Below are positions 4,877 through 6,847 of a stretch of 6,847 nt of DNA, in pieces (position 1 is the stretch's first letter; each line of letters opens with the position of its first letter). Location of the stretch: the NCBI GenBank assembly GCA_045535585.1, contig JAZSLY010000171.1:1-6847 (forward strand), given 5' to 3'. The position numbers and the translations under genes were made by a program. A model generated the notes under the pieces. The model was not told where the DNA came from and searched no databases. It was given only the letters and a program-made list of their open reading frames with translations. The DNA is from RGIG6353 sp045535585 (GTDB taxonomy: Bacteria > Bacillota > Clostridia > Oscillospirales > SIG627).

Positions 4877-5166
4877 AAACATCCTACGATATTATCATAA
4901 AGCCAATCATCACAGAAGCCAGCATGCAGGGCATTGCTGAAAAGAAGTACACCTTCAAGGTAGCAAAAACTGCAAACAAGGTCGAGATCAAGAAGGCTAT
5001 TGAAGAAATCTTCAAGGTTAAGGTACTCGACGTAAACACAATAAACGCAAAGAGCAAACCTAAGAGACTCGGTGTTCACTTTGGTAGCACAAGTGAATGG
5101 AAGAAGGCAGTTGTTACTCTTACAGCTGACTCTAAGACAATCGAGTTCTTCGACGGTATGATGTAA
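4873..5166 (+). CDS. rplW: 50S ribosomal protein L23
   Basis: This 97-residue protein is L23, found at the exit of the peptide tunnel, where it docks trigger factor and the signal recognition particle. The sequence opens with YDIIIKPIITEAS (5-17), the usual KPxxTEKS-like start, though with EAS in place of the more common EKS. It contains the family signature WKKAVVTL at 76-83 followed by an acidic C-terminus. The start overlaps the rplD stop by 4 nt. Its ribosome binding site GAGGAGG (4856-4862) lies inside rplD at a slightly long 10-nt spacing, consistent with coupling. Confidence 0.97.
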   Translation: MKTSYDIIIKPIITEASMQGIAEKKYTFKVAKTANKVEIKKAIEEIFKVKVLDVNTINAKSKPKRLGVHFGSTSEWKKAVVTLTADSKTIEFFDGMM

Positions 5167-5185
5167 TCGAAGGAGGAGTGAAAAA

Positions 5186-6016
5186 ATGGCTACAAGAGTA
5201 TACAAACCCACAACTCCCGGTAGAAGACAGATGTCTGTTCCCACGTTTGAGGAAGTAACAAAGAAGACACCTGAAAAAAGCCTTGTTGTAGAGCTCAAGA
5301 AGAACGCCGGCCGTAACAACCTTGGTCGAATCACTGTTCGTCACAGAGGCGGCGGAAACAAGAAGAAATACAGAATTATAGATTTCAAGAGACAGAATGC
5401 AACTCCTGCAACTGTACTTGCTATCGAATACGACCCCAACAGAAATCCTTATATCGCACTTATCGAGCATGAGGATGGCACAAAGGCGTATGTAATTGCT
5501 CCTGTGGGAATTAAGGTTGGCGACAAGATCGTTTCAGCTCCCGATGCTGACATCAAGCCCGGTAACACACTTCCCATCGCAAACATTCCCCTTGGTACTT
5601 TCATTCACAACATTGAGCTTTATCCCGGCAAGGGCGCTCAGCTTGTAAGAACAGCTGGTAGCTCAGCGCAGCTTATGGCTAAAGAGGATGAGCTTGCTCA
5701 GGTAAGACTTCCTTCGGGCGAGGTAAGATACATCCGTATGGATTGTAAGGCTACTATCGGTCAGATTGGAAACGTTGAAGCAGAAAACGTTAAGCGCGGT
5801 AAGGCGGGTAAGACTCGTCACCTCGGTATCCGTCCTACAGTAAGAGGTTCAGTAATGAACCCCGTTGACCACCCTCACGGTGGTGGTGAAGGACGTGCAC
5901 CTATCGGACGTCCCGGACCTGTAACTCCTTGGGGCAAGCCCGCTCTTGGTTACAAGACTCGTAACAAGAAGGCTCGCACAAACAAGTTCATAGTTAAGCG
6001 CAGAAACGACAAGTAA
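5186..6016 (+). CDS. rplB: 50S ribosomal protein L2
   Basis: This 276-residue protein is L2, among the most conserved ribosomal proteins, needed for subunit association and for the peptidyl transferase centre. The N-terminal RNA-binding domain starts at YKPTTPGRRQM (6-16) and is followed by NNLGRITVRHRGGGNKKKYR (44-63). The C-terminal part carries the strictly conserved VDHPHGGGEG (227-236), including His229, the position implicated in peptidyl transferase activity in E. coli. The C-terminus is the usual lysine- and arginine-rich tail ending KRRNDK. The length is standard. The ATG has AAGGAGG (5170-5176) at a 9-nt spacing. Confidence 0.98.
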   Translation: MATRVYKPTTPGRRQMSVPTFEEVTKKTPEKSLVVELKKNAGRNNLGRITVRHRGGGNKKKYRIIDFKRQNATPATVLAIEYDPNRNPYIALIEHEDGTKAYVIAPVGIKVGDKIVSAPDADIKPGNTLPIANIPLGTFIHNIELYPGKGAQLVRTAGSSAQLMAKEDELAQVRLPSGEVRYIRMDCKATIGQIGNVEAENVKRGKAGKTRHLGIRPTVRGSVMNPVDHPHGGGEGRAPIGRPGPVTPWGKPALGYKTRNKKARTNKFIVKRRNDK

Positions 6017-6042
6017 GCTGTTATCGAAAGGAGGAAACAAAA

Positions 6043-6318
6043 ATGAGTAGAAGCGTAAAGAAAGGCCCTTTTGTTCAACAGGTGCTTTACGATAGAATCG
6101 AAGCAATGAACAAGGCAGGCGAAAAGAAGGTTATTAAGACTTGGTCACGCGCCTCAACAATATTCCCCGAGTTCGTAGGACATACGATAGCGGTTTATGA
6201 CGGAAGAAAGCATGTTCCCGTATATGTTACCGAAGATATGGTAGGTCACAAACTTGGTGAATTTGCCTTGACAAGAACCTTCAAAGGTCACTCAGGCTCA
6301 AAAACATCAAACAACTAA
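6043..6318 (+). CDS. rpsS: 30S ribosomal protein S19
   Basis: This 91-residue protein is S19 of the 30S head, which with S13 contacts the A-site tRNA region and intersubunit bridges. It starts with MSRSVKKGPF, the common S19 opening, and contains the conserved TWSRASTIFPEFVGHTIAVY (33-52) and the signature VPVYVTEDMVGHKLGEFALT (58-77) followed by RTFKGH. The length is typical. An AAAGGAGG site precedes the ATG, 26 nt after the rplB stop. Confidence 0.98.
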   Translation: MSRSVKKGPFVQQVLYDRIEAMNKAGEKKVIKTWSRASTIFPEFVGHTIAVYDGRKHVPVYVTEDMVGHKLGEFALTRTFKGHSGSKTSNN

Positions 6319-6328
6319 TAAAAGGAAA

Positions 6329-6352
6329 CGCGGTAACATACTTTAAACCGCG
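6329..6352 (+). promoter_or_regulatory. Hairpin directly upstream of the rplV ribosome binding site
   Basis: CGCGGT (6329-6334) pairs with ACCGCG (6347-6352) around a 12-nt loop. The stem ends at the base before the AAAGGAGG site (6353-6360) of rplV. It has no U-tract. It could modulate rplV translation or mark an RNA processing site in the 51-nt rpsS-rplV gap. Confidence 0.45.
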
Positions 6353-6369
6353 AAAGGAGGATATCTGCA

Positions 6370-6717
6370 ATGGCAGAACAGTCAGTGTCCAAGGTATACC
6401 GTCGTGACGTGCGTATCAGCACAAGAAAAGTCATGATCGTACTTGACCTTATAAGAGACAAGGATGCAAGCCTCGCACTTGGTATTCTTAAAAACACACC
6501 AAAGGCAGCTGCTCCTTATATTACAAAGTTACTCAAAGAAGCTATCGCTAATGCCGAGACAAACTTCGGTATGAGCGCAGACAAGCTTTACGTAGCTGAA
6601 TGCTTTGCTACACCCGGCAGAACACTTAAGAGAATTATGCCGAGAGCGAAGGGCAGAGCAGACCGAATTTTAAAGAGAACATCTCATATTACCCTCGCGG
6701 TAAAAGAGAGAAACTAA
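6370..6717 (+). CDS. rplV: 50S ribosomal protein L22
   Basis: This 115-residue protein is L22. A small globular domain on the subunit surface carries a long beta-hairpin that forms, with L4, the narrowest part of the exit tunnel. The N-terminal VRISTRKVMIVLDLIRDK (14-31) corresponds to the usual RISPRKxRLVxDLIRGK, with Thr replacing the common Pro. The tunnel hairpin is present at about 82-105 (GRTLKRIMPRAKGRADRI, 83-100), where macrolide-related changes map in other species; no insertion is seen. The ATG follows AAAGGAGG (6353-6360) with a 9-nt spacer. It ends 24 nt before rpsC. Confidence 0.97.
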   Translation: MAEQSVSKVYRRDVRISTRKVMIVLDLIRDKDASLALGILKNTPKAAAPYITKLLKEAIANAETNFGMSADKLYVAECFATPGRTLKRIMPRAKGRADRILKRTSHITLAVKERN

Positions 6718-6741
6718 AGAAAGGGAGGTTAAATCAGTTTT

Positions 6742-6847
6742 ATGGGACAGAAAGTTAATCCCCACGGTCTCCGTGTTGGCGTAATTAAGGATTGGGATTC
6801 AAGATGGTTCTTTGATACAAAGAGCATCGGCGATACAATCGTTTCAG
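6742..6847 (+). CDS. rpsC: 30S ribosomal protein S3, 5' part, cut by the window edge
   Basis: Only the first 35 codons are present. They begin MGQKVNPHGLRVGVIKDWDS, the highly conserved start of S3, a 30S head protein that helps form the mRNA entry channel and has helicase activity with S4 and S5. The frame stays open to the last base of the window. The GGGAGG site (6723-6728) is 13 nt from the ATG, longer than at the other genes here. Its place after rplV is canonical. Confidence 0.95.
   Translation, partial: MGQKVNPHGLRVGVIKDWDSRWFFDTKSIGDTIVS

Noticed and set aside
4798..5334. Minus-strand open frame of 178 codons across rplD, rplW and rplB
   Set aside because: It runs antisense to three certain ribosomal protein genes, has no ribosome binding site of note and its product is not a plausible protein.

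Overview
This window looks like a chromosomal segment of a low-to-mid GC Clostridia-type bacterium (Bacillota), possibly from the Ruminococcaceae/Oscillospiraceae side. The evidence is a DUF1292 (YrzB-like) gene, a long PgcA-type phosphosugar mutase, strong AGGAGG ribosome binding sites before most genes, near-consensus sigma-A promoters in AT-rich spacers, and Gram-positive-type ribosomal protein sequences (S10 with HKYKDSREQFE at residues 56-66). The taxonomic placement is inference from protein style only. No insertion sequence, phage gene, CRISPR array, tRNA or rRNA was recognised.

Layout. Positions 1-107 hold a GC-richer stretch without a coding frame that folds into hairpins; it may be the edge of an RNA gene lying mostly outside the window. 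Three genes follow on the minus strand. They are a small acidic DUF1292 protein (111-419, GTG start, own promoter), a phosphoglucomutase/phosphomannomutase (495-2228), and a small secreted lipoprotein (2284-2712) with a perfect-consensus promoter. A strong intrinsic terminator (2244-2275) sits between the lipoprotein gene and the mutase gene, only 15 nt before the mutase start codon.

From 2713 to 3231 lies a 519-nt divergent intergenic region. It carries the lipoprotein promoter on the minus strand, an A-tract block, the promoter of the ribosomal operon on the plus strand (2898-2926) and a roughly 300-nt transcribed leader. The leader folds into several helices, including two sets of mutually exclusive pairings near its 3' end.

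From 3232 to the right edge is the start of the S10 operon in its canonical order: rpsJ, rplC, rplD, rplW, rplB, rpsS, rplV and a truncated rpsC. Intergenic gaps are short. The rplD/rplW pair overlaps, and small perfect hairpins precede rplC and rplV. Together these genes supply S10, S19 and S3 of the small subunit and L3, L4, L23, L2 and L22 of the large subunit; L4 and L22 line the exit tunnel, L23 its mouth, and L2 and L3 approach the peptidyl transferase centre.

The coding content is ordinary housekeeping. The most interesting signal is the structured leader of the S10 operon, which has the layout of a transcriptional attenuator and which I could not assign to a known leader family.
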